Shown here: piece by piece, positions 34,895 to 43,385 of the stretch
Numbering within the stretch: position 1 is the stretch's first letter
How the letters are laid out: every line of letters begins with the position of its first letter
NCBI GenBank assembly: GCA_002379425.1
Contig: DFTH01000004.1
Span: forward strand, 62,001-126,000
Direction: 5' to 3'
DNA: 64,000 nt
Source: Prevotella sp. UBA4217
GTDB taxonomy: Bacteria; Bacteroidota; Bacteroidia; Bacteroidales; Bacteroidaceae
Translations under genes and position numbers: made by a program
Notes under the pieces: generated by a model
Databases searched by the model: none
What the model was told of the DNA's origin: nothing
What the model saw: only the letters and a program-made list of their open reading frames with translations

Positions 34895-35152
34895 TTATAC
34901 GGCATACTTACCCTCGTAGATAGAGTGAATGTCTTCTAAGATGAGTTTTTCCAACTCCTGAGGAGTCAAATCGCGATTTATTTCAGGCAGCGATGGGGCA
35001 ATCTCATAGAGTGAAGGGTCTGCATAGTTTATATCAAGGTCTTCTTGCCCGTCAACCTGCACAAACAACCCCGTACTAAGCAGTGCAGCCAACTTTTCGC
35101 GTGCCACCTTGTCTTTTTGGTTGAAGGATAATGTCACTGTACACATAACCAA
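34895..35152 (-). CDS. Unrecognised 85-residue acidic protein
   Basis: A small soluble protein beginning MVMCTVTLSFNQKDKVAREK, with a helical N-terminal part (KLAALLSTGLF) and an acidic C-terminal part (TPQELEKLILEDIHSIYEGK). It has its own -7 box and terminator, so it is probably a real single-gene unit. Size and charge resemble antitoxin-like proteins, but no toxin partner is adjacent; this is only a guess. ATG 35146 is an alternative start. Confidence 0.6.
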   Translation of the reverse strand: MVMCTVTLSFNQKDKVAREKLAALLSTGLFVQVDGQEDLDINYADPSLYEIAPSLPEINRDLTPQELEKLILEDIHSIYEGKYAV

Positions 35153-35172
35153 TGATACTTGATGTTTGGCCG

Positions 35173-35180
35173 CAAAGTTA
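35173..35180 (-). promoter_or_regulatory. -7 box of the 85-residue protein gene
   Basis: TAACTTTG on the minus strand, about 20 bp before the ATG. Confidence 0.65.
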
Positions 35181-35221
35181 CAACAATTTCTTGATATTTA
35201 CAAGAGAATCTTGGAAAAACT

Positions 35222-35756
35222 TCACTCCTGTCGCTCGAACTTCTGCTTGGCGCGATAGTAGGAGTTGTACGACGAGTAGCCGGAGGCGATAGCGGCCGAC
35301 TCCTTGGTCTCGTTGGGGTGCTGGGCCTGGTACTGCTCGAAGTGAGCGAGGCGCAGACCGTTGGTGTATGCAGCAAAGGAGCCGAAACGACGGTTGAAGG
35401 TGATCGAGACGTAGGAACGGCCCGTCTGACAGTGGCTCACCACGTCGTCAATCTTCAGGTGGGGATTCAGGTAGGCCTGCTGGTCTTTGACGTAAGCCTC
35501 AATCTCGATGGCGGTCTGGTTGATGAGTTCCTCTTGGTTGCAATACGATGTTGCCTGCGGAGAGGAGCACGTTCTGCACAGCCATCATCACGGGGGAGTC
35601 GAGGATGTAGGCAGGCCATATCAGCGGCACGTAATAGACTGGGGCAAGCCATACGCGGCGGGCATAGTCGGCAGGGAAGTCGTCGGGGTTGGAGTAGTTC
35701 TGGTCGCGGTTCGGTAGAGAGATTGAGCAATAAAAAGATTTGTGTTCAAAGAACAC
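35222..35756 (-). pseudogene. AraC-type regulator remnant with frameshift
   Basis: The C-terminal part on the minus strand (GRSYVSITFNRRFGSFAAYT, then NGLRLAHFEQYQ and SAAIASGYSSYNSYYRAKQK) is an AraC-type helix-turn-helix region. It continues upstream in frame as NQEELINQTAIEIEAYVKDQ but is in a different frame from the start of the gene (YYVPLIWPAYILDSPVMMAV). The two frames meet near 35540. A -7 box lies at 35762-35769. It is short (about 175 residues in all), so it is both truncated and shifted. It is divergent from the GH31 gene and may once have regulated it. Confidence 0.65.
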
Positions 35757-35761
35757 GTGTG

Positions 35762-35769
35762 CAAAGATA
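35762..35769 (-). promoter_or_regulatory. -7 box of the AraC-type remnant
   Basis: TATCTTTG on the minus strand, back to back with the GH31 promoter. Confidence 0.6.
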
Positions 35770-35843
35770 CGAATTTTCGTTGAATTAGAACACGAAAATC
35801 ACATTTTTCTGCATGAAGATGTGGAAGTTTGGAATAAAATGGC

Positions 35844-35851
35844 TAACTTTG
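35844..35851 (+). promoter_or_regulatory. -7 box of the YicI-type GH31 gene
   Basis: TAACTTTG, 28 bp before the ATG. Confidence 0.75.
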
Positions 35852-35878
35852 TAGCCACTAACTCATATAGAACTGAAG

Positions 35879-38206
35879 ATGAAGAAGAAATTATTATGCG
35901 TGGTCTGTGCAGTCTGCGGCATACAGGCGATGAGCGCACAGATCCAGACGAATGCGGGGGTGCAGTACCTTCAGTGTATGCAGAAGGACATGTCAACGGA
36001 CTTCAGCGACCTCTCGAACACGTATTTCCTGGCTGACTCGCTCGTCAGTTTCGACGTGGCGAAAGGCGAAGGTCTGGTACAGTGGAAGCGCTATCGTATG
36101 AGTCCGCGACAGGCGTTCAACCTCAATGGCTACTGGCCGGTGAGGATGCAGATGCTTGACTTCCCCGATGCCGCGTATGACAACGATCCTAACCTGCGAC
36201 TCTCCATTGAGTTTATTACGCCCAGGACGGCTAGGATCAGGATGCTGACCACTCCCATCGTGCCGAAGGGCACGGATCAGGAGGATGTGATGTTCTGTGA
36301 CGGGTTCAAGGCAAGAGGTAAGGGGGCACCGTGGACTGCCACCCAGACTGCCGACAGGATTACCTATCGTTCTGACTATGGTTCGATAGAGATTCAGAAA
36401 TACCCCTGGCGACTGGTGGTCAAGGATGCGCAGGGCAGGATCCTGACACAGACGCGGCATAGCATCGACAATGACTCGAGTCAGGTGAAGTTGCTGCCGT
36501 TCTCGTTTATCAAGCGCGGCTCCGACAATTCCCGCAGTGTGAATCCCGTCTTTACCTTGGCCCCTGGTGAGCGTATCTATGGCTGCGGAGAGTCGTTCAC
36601 ATCCTTGAATAAGGTGGGGCAGAAGGTGCATCTCTCCGTGACCGATCCGCAGGGACCGGAGACGGACGGTCAGTACAAGCCCGTGCCATTCTTCTTCTCG
36701 AATCGCGGCTATGGCATCTTCATGCACACATCGGCTCCCGTGACCTGCGACTTCGGAGCCTCCTATATCGGGGCCGACCGTCTCTTCATGGCCGATGAGC
36801 AGATGGATTTCTTCGTGTTCCTCGGCGAACCGAAGGATATCCTCGACGAATATACAAGCATCACGGGCAAGTCGCCCATGCTGCCCCTCTGGAGTTTCGG
36901 CACCTGGATGAGCCGTATCACCTATTTCTCGCAGGAAGAGGGCCTGGAGATCGCCAAGCAGTTGCGTGCCCATCAGATCCCCTGCGACGTGATCCATTTC
37001 GACACGGGCTGGTTTGGCGTTGACTGGCAGTGCGACTACCAGTTTGCCAAGGATCGCTTCAAGGATCCTGTCGGTATGCTAAGACAATTGGCGAAGGATG
37101 GCTTCCACACCTGTCTGTGGCAGTTGCCGTATTTCACCCCGAAGAACCGCTTCTTCCCGGAGATCATTGAAAAGGGCCTGCACGTGACGAACGCTACTGG
37201 TGGCATGCCCTACGAGGATGCCGTGCTCGACTTCTCCAATCCCGAGACCGTCGGCTGGTATCAGGAGAAGATCACGGGTCTGCTGAAGCAGGGTGTCTCT
37301 ACCATCAAGTGTGACTTCGGCGAGGCCGCGCCATACAATGGCTTCTATCATAGCGGTAAGGGCGGGCTCTACGAGCACAACCTCTACCCGCTGCGCTACA
37401 ACAAGGCCTTGTGGGAGGCTGTTGAAAGACAATATCCCGGCAATGGCATTATCTGGGCGCGCTCTGCCTGGGCCGGTTCGCAGCGCTATGCCCTCCACTG
37501 GGGCGGTGATGCTGCAACGACGAACACCGGTATGCTGGGTGACCTGCGCGGTGGACTGTCATTCGGCCTGAGCGGCTTCTCCTTCTGGAGCCACGACATG
37601 GGCGGTTTCGTGACGGCCTCGCCAGAGGATATCTACCGCCGCTGGCTGCCTTTCGGCTTCCTGTCGAGCCACACCCGTGCCCATGGCGCTCCTCCTACGG
37701 AGCCTTGGCTCATCTCGGAGAGTTTTACGGAGGCCTTCCGCGACTGTGCAGAGATGAAATATAAACTGATGCCATACGTCTATGCCCAGGCGAAGGACTG
37801 TTCGGAACGTGGCCTGCCGATGGTGCGCGCGCTCTTCGTGGAATTCCCGCACGACAAGGGAGCCTGGTATGTCGAGGATGAGTATATGTTTGGTTCGCAG
37901 ATCCTCGTGGCTCCCCTGATGGAGTCGGGCACAGCGCGCGAGGTGTATCTGCCCAAGGGCAAATGGATCGACTATCAGAGCGGAGCCGTCTATGAGGGTG
38001 GCTACCAGACTATCCAGGCAGGCAAGATACCTGCCGTCATCCTCGTGCGCGATGGATCGCTGATCCCCCATGTGCCCCTCGTCCAGCGTACGGATCAGAT
38101 CGACTGGAATGCCGTCGAGATGAAAGCCTACAAGGCGGATGCCACCATCTGCAAGGGGCTGCTCTTCAAACCTGGTGACACCAGGGTAGAGGTCATCGAA
38201 CAGTGA
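35879..38206 (+). CDS. YicI-type GH31 alpha-xylosidase
   Basis: A 775-residue exported GH31 enzyme (signal peptide about 1-20, ending AMSA). N-terminal sandwich, then a barrel with nucleophile Asp479 in KCDFGE and acid/base Asp544 in HWGGDAAT; the surrounding ARSAWAGSQRYALHWGGD closely follows the YicI alpha-xylosidase pattern. Unlike the GH31 at 25291 it has no PA14 insert. It is a single-gene unit divergent from the AraC-type remnant and ending at a strong terminator. Action on isoprimeverose-like xyloside ends is inferred from the family. Confidence 0.9.
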   Translation: MKKKLLCVVCAVCGIQAMSAQIQTNAGVQYLQCMQKDMSTDFSDLSNTYFLADSLVSFDVAKGEGLVQWKRYRMSPRQAFNLNGYWPVRMQMLDFPDAAYDNDPNLRLSIEFITPRTARIRMLTTPIVPKGTDQEDVMFCDGFKARGKGAPWTATQTADRITYRSDYGSIEIQKYPWRLVVKDAQGRILTQTRHSIDNDSSQVKLLPFSFIKRGSDNSRSVNPVFTLAPGERIYGCGESFTSLNKVGQKVHLSVTDPQGPETDGQYKPVPFFFSNRGYGIFMHTSAPVTCDFGASYIGADRLFMADEQMDFFVFLGEPKDILDEYTSITGKSPMLPLWSFGTWMSRITYFSQEEGLEIAKQLRAHQIPCDVIHFDTGWFGVDWQCDYQFAKDRFKDPVGMLRQLAKDGFHTCLWQLPYFTPKNRFFPEIIEKGLHVTNATGGMPYEDAVLDFSNPETVGWYQEKITGLLKQGVSTIKCDFGEAAPYNGFYHSGKGGLYEHNLYPLRYNKALWEAVERQYPGNGIIWARSAWAGSQRYALHWGGDAATTNTGMLGDLRGGLSFGLSGFSFWSHDMGGFVTASPEDIYRRWLPFGFLSSHTRAHGAPPTEPWLISESFTEAFRDCAEMKYKLMPYVYAQAKDCSERGLPMVRALFVEFPHDKGAWYVEDEYMFGSQILVAPLMESGTAREVYLPKGKWIDYQSGAVYEGGYQTIQAGKIPAVILVRDGSLIPHVPLVQRTDQIDWNAVEMKAYKADATICKGLLFKPGDTRVEVIEQ

Positions 38207-38244
38207 TTTACGTCGGTTTTTGGTTAAAGACTCTTAAAAAACAT

Positions 38245-38275
38245 CGGCTCGGATAACAACGAGCCGTTTTTTTTT
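38245..38275 (+). terminator. Terminator after the GH31 gene
   Basis: CGGCTCG pairs with CGAGCCG, followed by nine T. Its T-tract ends one base before the -7 box of rpoD. Confidence 0.85.
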
Positions 38276-38276
38276 G

Positions 38277-38284
38277 TACTTTTG
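38277..38284 (+). promoter_or_regulatory. -7 box of rpoD
   Basis: TACTTTTG. The preceding terminator hairpin therefore occupies the spacer and -33 region of this promoter. Confidence 0.7.
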
Positions 38285-38312
38285 CACACTTTTTCAAGGT
38301 AACAAGAGAATA

Positions 38313-39185
38313 ATGAGGCAATTAAAAATTCAAAAAAGCATTACCAATCGATCGAGTGAAGCACTGGACAAGTACCTTGTAGAGATTGGTCGTCAGCCGC
38401 TTGTCACCATTGATGAGGAGATTGAACTGGCCCAGGCCATCCGTAGGGGCGGACCTGAGGGCGAGAAGGCAAAGGAGCGCCTGGTAACGGCTAACCTTCG
38501 CTTTGTCGTGTCTGTGGCTAAGCAATATCAGCATCAGGGTCTGACACTGACTGACCTGATCGATGAGGGAAATATCGGACTGGTAAAGGCTGCTGAGAAA
38601 TTTGACGAAACGCGTGGATTTAAGTTTATCTCCTATGCCGTGTGGTGGATTCGCCAGAGCATCCTGCAGGCTATCGCAGAGCAGAGCCGCATCGTGCGCC
38701 TGCCGCTGAATCAGAGTGGAGCCCTGAGCAAGATTAATCAGGAGATCAACCGTTTTGAGCAAGTCCATCAGCGTCGTCCCTCCGTGACAGAACTGGCCGA
38801 ACTCACTCAGATTGATGAGGCGAAGATTGAACAGACAGCCAAGGCTGACAGTCATCACATGAGTATCGATGCACCCTTTGGTGAGGACGATGACAACTCG
38901 ATGGCAGACATGCTCAGTTCCGGCGACGACTCCCGCACTGATAAGCAGGTGGATTACGAGTCGCTGACCAGTGACCTGGAGAATGTGCTGCGCTCGGTAT
39001 TGAAGGATCGTGAACTGAAGATCGTCCGTGAGTGCTTCGGCATCGGCTGTCAGGAGCGAGGACTGGAAGAGATTGGCGCGGAAATGGGACTGACGCGTGA
39101 GCGTGTCCGCCAGATCCGTGAGAAGAGCATAGCCAAACTGCATGACAGCGGCCATGCCCGAATCCTGATGAAATACTTAGGTTAA
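38313..39185 (+). CDS. rpoD: Primary sigma factor RpoD (sigma-70, Bacteroidetes type)
   Basis: A 290-residue sigma factor lacking region 1.1, as usual for the primary sigma of Bacteroidetes. Region 1.2 (EALDKYLVEIGRQPLVTIDE), region 2 with NLRFVVSVAKQYQ and KFISYAVWWIRQSILQAI, region 3, and region 4 with the helix-turn-helix GLEEIGAEMGLTRERVRQI are all present. It recognises the TAnnTTTG promoters seen through the window. The frame opens upstream at 38274, before the promoter, so ATG 38313 is the start. Confidence 0.95.
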   Translation: MRQLKIQKSITNRSSEALDKYLVEIGRQPLVTIDEEIELAQAIRRGGPEGEKAKERLVTANLRFVVSVAKQYQHQGLTLTDLIDEGNIGLVKAAEKFDETRGFKFISYAVWWIRQSILQAIAEQSRIVRLPLNQSGALSKINQEINRFEQVHQRRPSVTELAELTQIDEAKIEQTAKADSHHMSIDAPFGEDDDNSMADMLSSGDDSRTDKQVDYESLTSDLENVLRSVLKDRELKIVRECFGIGCQERGLEEIGAEMGLTRERVRQIREKSIAKLHDSGHARILMKYLG

Positions 39186-39195
39186 AGTTGATAGA

Positions 39196-39222
39196 AAATC
39201 CCCGCCGCCCGGCGGGGATTTC
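39196..39222. terminator. Bidirectional terminator between rpoD and the MBL-fold gene
   Basis: AATCCCCGCC and GGCGGGGATT form a 10-bp stem with A-rich sequence before and T-rich sequence after it; the two genes converge here. Confidence 0.85.
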
Positions 39223-39957
39223 TTATTTATAGTCGCGGACGCGGATGTCGATGCCGCTGCCTGCCAACTGCATATTGATCTTGAAGACTGGCGTGTCGTT
39301 GTAGTGATAGGGGAAGAGCACCTTCGGCTTGATGACCTTCGCGGCATTCACCACCTGATCGACAGTCATCGTGTAAGGCTGGTTACAAGGCAGGAAGGCA
39401 ATGTCGATATCCTTCAGGTTGGCCATCTCAGGGATATCCTCCGTATCTCCGGCAATATAGATGCGCAGGCCGTCGAGGGTGAGCACGTAGCCGTTGTCGC
39501 GGCCCTTGGGGTGGTACTGCTCGCGGCCAGGTGTCGTGTTATAGGCTGGCACGGCCTCGATCTTGATGTCAGGGGCATATTGCACACTGTCGCCATTCCT
39601 CATCACCAGACCGTTTTTGAACATGTTATATACGGCTGGATTCACATAGATGGAGGTGGCAGGATTGCGCAGGGCGTGGATGGCCTCGCGGTCGAAGTGA
39701 TCTTTGTGCTCATGGGTGATGAGGATGATGTTGGCCTTGGGGAAGGTGGCGTAGTCGGTCTCTGGCTTTACCCAGAGTCCCACGGGATCGACCTGGATCT
39801 CCACACCGTTATAGTTGATCTCCATGCTGGCGTGCTTGATGCAGGTGATGGCTACTTTCTTACCGCTCTTGGTGGTGAACTCATCTACTTTCTGAGCAGC
39901 GTTGCTGCCAATTGTCGCCAGACAGGCGAGCATAATGGTACAAATAGTCTTTCTCAT
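39223..39957 (-). CDS. Exported metallo-beta-lactamase-fold hydrolase
   Basis: A 244-residue protein with a signal peptide (about 1-20) and an MBL fold: the metal site HEHKDH near residue 81 and the distal GDTEDIPEM and HYNDTP. It resembles the UPF0173/UlaG-like branch, whose substrates are mostly undefined. It starts nine bases after the stop of the kinase gene upstream, so the two share a transcript. Confidence 0.85.
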   Translation of the reverse strand: MRKTICTIMLACLATIGSNAAQKVDEFTTKSGKKVAITCIKHASMEINYNGVEIQVDPVGLWVKPETDYATFPKANIILITHEHKDHFDREAIHALRNPATSIYVNPAVYNMFKNGLVMRNGDSVQYAPDIKIEAVPAYNTTPGREQYHPKGRDNGYVLTLDGLRIYIAGDTEDIPEMANLKDIDIAFLPCNQPYTMTVDQVVNAAKVIKPKVLFPYHYNDTPVFKINMQLAGSGIDIRVRDYK

Positions 39958-39966
39958 TGATGTAAG

Positions 39967-41712
39967 TTAAATAGGTAATGTCAGGATGAAGCGTGCACCT
40001 TCCTTATAGGTGGTGTCGAGTACGACGTTGCCACCCAACTGCTCTGCGAGTTTGCGGCTCAGCGGCAGACCCAGGCCTATGCCTTCCTTGAAGGAGTCGA
40101 GTTTTACGAAACGGTCGAAGATGCGCTCAGCCTCCTTCTCTGGTACGCCGCAGCCTGTATCTTCCACCGTGATGGATAGTGTATCCTCGCTGGCCGAAGC
40201 CTTCAGCGTGATGTAGCCTTCTGTCGTATATTTGGTGGCATTCTCCATCAGGGCGTTGAGGATACGCCTGAACATATTGATGTTGGTCTTCAGACTGAAA
40301 TCCTCTGGCAGTGCGGAGTCCAGTTGGAGCCTGATGTTCTTGTTGGCATGGATCTTGTGTTCCTTCACTGTCTCTTGCAGCAACTCGTTGACGTTGACTT
40401 CATCGTCCTTGTGCGTCAACTCTGTAGTCTCGATGAGTGATAGGCCGATGATCTCGTCGATGAGGGTGGTGACCTGGAGGGCGCTCTTCTGCATCATACT
40501 GGCCATGTGCTGGCGCTCCTCCACACTGTCTGTCAGTTCCGGGTCTGCAATCACCTGCGCGAAGCCGCTGATAATGTTCAGGGGAGTGCGCACCTCATGA
40601 CTGACATTCTGGATGAAGGCCGTCTTCATCTTGTCGGACTCCAAAGCATGGTTATAGGCTTTCTTCAACTGCTTCAGGTGCCTGCGTCGTGACTGTACGA
40701 TATAGATGAGGGCAGCGATAAGCAGCATGAGCAGTGCGATGATGGCCGACAGCAGATAGAGCCTGCTCTTGTCGGCTTTGCGCTCTGCTTCATAGATTGT
40801 CATCTCATCGCGGATGCCCATCATGCTGTTGGAGAGCACCACATTGTCGATGGAGTCGCTGCTGGCCGTCTGCTCCTTCAGGGCCTCGAAGGCCTCCTTC
40901 CAGCGACCGGCCTTCTCGTAGATCATCGTGATGGCGTCGCGTCCTTCGTCACCCAGTTCCTCGCGGGCCATCTTCACTGCCTCGTCAATGTGACCCTGAT
41001 AGGCGGTGTAAAACACGTCCATCTCCCGGCCGTGAACAGAGGACTGACCCTTCGCCTCCCCCTCCTTATACACCTTGTAGCCCTCCAGGAAACGTTCGAT
41101 GTCACCACGGTAATAGTAACTTAATGTCCTGCGGGTCTCAATGTCGAACACCCGGTCTGGGGAATACTTCTCAGCGATGCGTTTAGCCATATCCAACAGA
41201 CTGTCAGCCTCCTCAGGGTCATCGTCAAGGGCCACGTTCACGATATTCATGTAGATAGGTGGCATACTGGAGTAGTAGCCTTCCTGTGCCATCATGCTGA
41301 TCACGTCGTACCAGTTCTTCTTTGCCTCCTCTTTGTTCCCGCAGTAGCGGTTGATATGGCCTAGCATGTTGTAGGCCATGTACATCTCCTTGTCGATTTT
41401 CTTCTCGCGCAGTTCTCTGGACAGTTCTCGTGCCAGTTTGTAGGCCTCGAAGATACGCTGCTGGTTCATTAGGAACACAATCTCGTTACAGCGCTGGGTG
41501 TAGTAGGCATGAAGGTCGCCTTGCTTCAGCAGGTAGTTTTCCAGTTCTTTCAGCGCAGGAAAGAACTTGGCGCTGTCACTGTCATTAAAGGCGTGGTGCA
41601 TAGAGTCGCGCAAGGCAAGATACTCAGCATCTTGCTGATAGTCGTCTTTGGCATATCCCGACAGTCCAAGGCATAAGAGAAGGCATGTCAAAAGGATAGT
41701 TCTTATTCTCAT
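39967..41712 (-). CDS. Membrane sensor histidine kinase with periplasmic TPR-like region
   Basis: A 581-residue protein: signal peptide (about 1-21), a helical TPR-like periplasmic sensor (about 25-320), one membrane segment (LYLLSAIIALLMLLIAALIY), then a complete kinase. The H-box NVSHEVRTPLN has phospho-acceptor His372; N-box LMENATKYT, G1 VEDTGCGVPE and G2 GIGLGLPLSR are all present. No receiver or response regulator is adjacent, so the partner is elsewhere. Co-transcribed with the MBL-fold gene. Confidence 0.92.
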   Translation of the reverse strand: MRIRTILLTCLLLCLGLSGYAKDDYQQDAEYLALRDSMHHAFNDSDSAKFFPALKELENYLLKQGDLHAYYTQRCNEIVFLMNQQRIFEAYKLARELSRELREKKIDKEMYMAYNMLGHINRYCGNKEEAKKNWYDVISMMAQEGYYSSMPPIYMNIVNVALDDDPEEADSLLDMAKRIAEKYSPDRVFDIETRRTLSYYYRGDIERFLEGYKVYKEGEAKGQSSVHGREMDVFYTAYQGHIDEAVKMAREELGDEGRDAITMIYEKAGRWKEAFEALKEQTASSDSIDNVVLSNSMMGIRDEMTIYEAERKADKSRLYLLSAIIALLMLLIAALIYIVQSRRRHLKQLKKAYNHALESDKMKTAFIQNVSHEVRTPLNIISGFAQVIADPELTDSVEERQHMASMMQKSALQVTTLIDEIIGLSLIETTELTHKDDEVNVNELLQETVKEHKIHANKNIRLQLDSALPEDFSLKTNINMFRRILNALMENATKYTTEGYITLKASASEDTLSITVEDTGCGVPEKEAERIFDRFVKLDSFKEGIGLGLPLSRKLAEQLGGNVVLDTTYKEGARFILTLPI

Positions 41713-41747
41713 ATTATTCAGAGGGTCATGTTGATTGTTTTCGATGG

Positions 41748-41755
41748 CAAAATTA
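41748..41755 (-). promoter_or_regulatory. -7 box of the histidine kinase operon
   Basis: TAATTTTG on the minus strand, about 36 bp before the ATG. Confidence 0.65.
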
Positions 41756-41794
41756 CGAAATTATCCAAAGAAATACAAATTTTTGGACAATTTT

Positions 41795-41825
41795 TTTGTG
41801 TTTAGCCAACTTAATTGTAACTTCG
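41795..41825 (+). promoter_or_regulatory. Promoter of trmO
   Basis: TTTG (41795-41798), 19 bp, then TAACTTCG (41818-41825), one mismatch from the -7 consensus. Confidence 0.6.
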
Positions 41826-41831
41826 CGCCCG

Positions 41832-42509
41832 ATGGAACTGCATCCGATCGCCTTTTTCCGCTCTCCGCTGAAGTCGAAGTTTGGCATTCCCCGTCAGAGT
41901 GGACTCGTCACCGAACTGACGGGGCAGATCGTCATGGAACCTCCTTTCCGTCATGCTGAGGCGATTCGTGGACTGGAGGATTTTGATTATCTCTGGCTGA
42001 TCTGGGGCTTCTCTGCCAACCGCCATGGCATGGAGGGACTCACGGTTCGTCCGCCTCGTCTGGGCGGCAATCGCAGGTTGGGTGTCTTCGCCACGCGTTC
42101 GCCCTTCCGTCCTAATCCCCTGGGGCTCTCTTGTGTACGGCTCGATCGAGTGGAACAGGGCGACTCTGAGGGACCTCTCATCTATGTCAGAGGAGCCGAC
42201 CTGATGGATGGCACGCCAATCTATGACATCAAGCCTTACGTGGCATACGCTGATGCCCATGGTGATGCCCGCTGTGGCTTCGTGGACCAGACAGACTGGC
42301 AGCCGTTGCGGGTGGAGTTGCCAAGGCATCTGGCGGAGCGCCTGCCGGATGGCATGGCGGATACGCTGAAGGCCGTCTTGTCACAGGATCCCCGTCCTCG
42401 TTACCATGATGACCCGCAGCGTGTCTATGGAATGCCTTTCCTCGATCTCGATATTCGCTTTCAGGTTGCGGGACAGACACTGACGGTGGTGGATATCGTC
42501 AAAAATTAG
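41832..42509 (+). CDS. trmO: tRNA (N6-threonylcarbamoyladenosine-37)-N6-methyltransferase TrmO
   Basis: A 225-residue TsaA/TrmO (UPF0066) protein: FRSPLKSKFGIPRQSG, LWLIWGFSANR, and GVFATRSPFRPNPLGLSCV are the family signatures. It methylates the threonylcarbamoyl adenosine at tRNA position 37 using S-adenosylmethionine. ATG 41832 is chosen because it lies just after the promoter and matches the usual MELxPIA start; the open frame begins earlier at 41796. The C-terminal extension after the core fits the longer bacterial form. Confidence 0.9.
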   Translation: MELHPIAFFRSPLKSKFGIPRQSGLVTELTGQIVMEPPFRHAEAIRGLEDFDYLWLIWGFSANRHGMEGLTVRPPRLGGNRRLGVFATRSPFRPNPLGLSCVRLDRVEQGDSEGPLIYVRGADLMDGTPIYDIKPYVAYADAHGDARCGFVDQTDWQPLRVELPRHLAERLPDGMADTLKAVLSQDPRPRYHDDPQRVYGMPFLDLDIRFQVAGQTLTVVDIVKN

Positions 42510-42538
42510 TTGCCCAACTGCAAAAAATCTCCTAAAAG

Positions 42539-42570
42539 TTTGTTACTTTCGGAAATGTTTTTTAACTTTG
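42539..42570 (+). promoter_or_regulatory. Promoter of the kinase-like gene
   Basis: TTTG (42539-42542), 20 bp, then TAACTTTG (42563-42570): a full -33/-7 pair. Confidence 0.75.
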
Positions 42571-42592
42571 CAAAATGATGCATTGAAGTGGG

Positions 42593-43378
42593 ATGTCTTT
42601 TATCATGTGGATTGCAATTACTATATTGATCGCTGTTTGCCTGTTTCTCGTCTTTCGTATCAAGACCCTACAGACGGAGATGTCGGAATATCGTCATTCC
42701 GACAAGTTGAAGTCTGCGCTTATTAAGGCATTGGCGCGTGAGATCAGGACCCCTTTGCATTCCGTCTCCGGACTGGCGGAGATTATCTCCAAGGAAGGGC
42801 TCTATCTTTCGAAGAGTGAGAAGAAGACAATCTCTGACCAGATACTGTTCAATGCCCGCTTGATTTCCACCCTGCTCGACGAGGTGAATATCTATTCCGA
42901 AGACGGTAGCAGTGGTCATCACCTGGAAGACGAGCGCTTCAGTCCCTATAAGTTGTGCCAGTCATGTATTGATGCCAACTTCTCTAATGTGAAAGAAGGA
43001 GTGCGCTTGTCGTATGTGTATAAATCAGGTGAGGACTTGTTCGTATCTTCCGACCGTCATATTGTCGAACTGGTGTTGAACAAACTGGTGGTCTGTGCCT
43101 GTAAGTTTACGCCAAAGGGAGAAGTCGGGGTGGGGTACGAGTACGAAAAGAACACTCGTCGTCTGACCTTCTTTGTCCAGGACACAGGAGTAGGAATCCC
43201 GGAAGAGCGTAAGAAATCCATTTTCAAGTGGTTTGACGCCCCTGATGCACAGGTGGAGGAGACCGAGTTTGACCTCAGTGTTGCCCAGCGCCTGGCAGAA
43301 AAGGTGGGAGGCTATCTGCGCCTTGACGAGTCATTCACAGAAGGTACCCGTATGGAGTTCGTTCTTCCCGTCCGCTAA
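42593..43378 (+). CDS. Membrane-anchored histidine-kinase-like protein with lost catalytic residues
   Basis: A 261-residue protein with an N-terminal membrane segment (about 4-22) directly followed by kinase-type domains. At the H-box the sequence is ALAREIRTPLHSV: Arg49 replaces the phospho-acceptor His. At the N-box VVCACKFTPKG has Cys168 where the Mg-binding Asn should be. G1 (QDTGVGIPEE) is kept. It therefore probably cannot autophosphorylate and may act by binding. There is no sensor domain or response regulator nearby. It has a good promoter, and the frame is intact, so it is maintained rather than decaying. Confidence 0.85.
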   Translation: MSFIMWIAITILIAVCLFLVFRIKTLQTEMSEYRHSDKLKSALIKALAREIRTPLHSVSGLAEIISKEGLYLSKSEKKTISDQILFNARLISTLLDEVNIYSEDGSSGHHLEDERFSPYKLCQSCIDANFSNVKEGVRLSYVYKSGEDLFVSSDRHIVELVLNKLVVCACKFTPKGEVGVGYEYEKNTRRLTFFVQDTGVGIPEERKKSIFKWFDAPDAQVEETEFDLSVAQRLAEKVGGYLRLDESFTEGTRMEFVLPVR

Positions 43379-43385
43379 TCTTATC

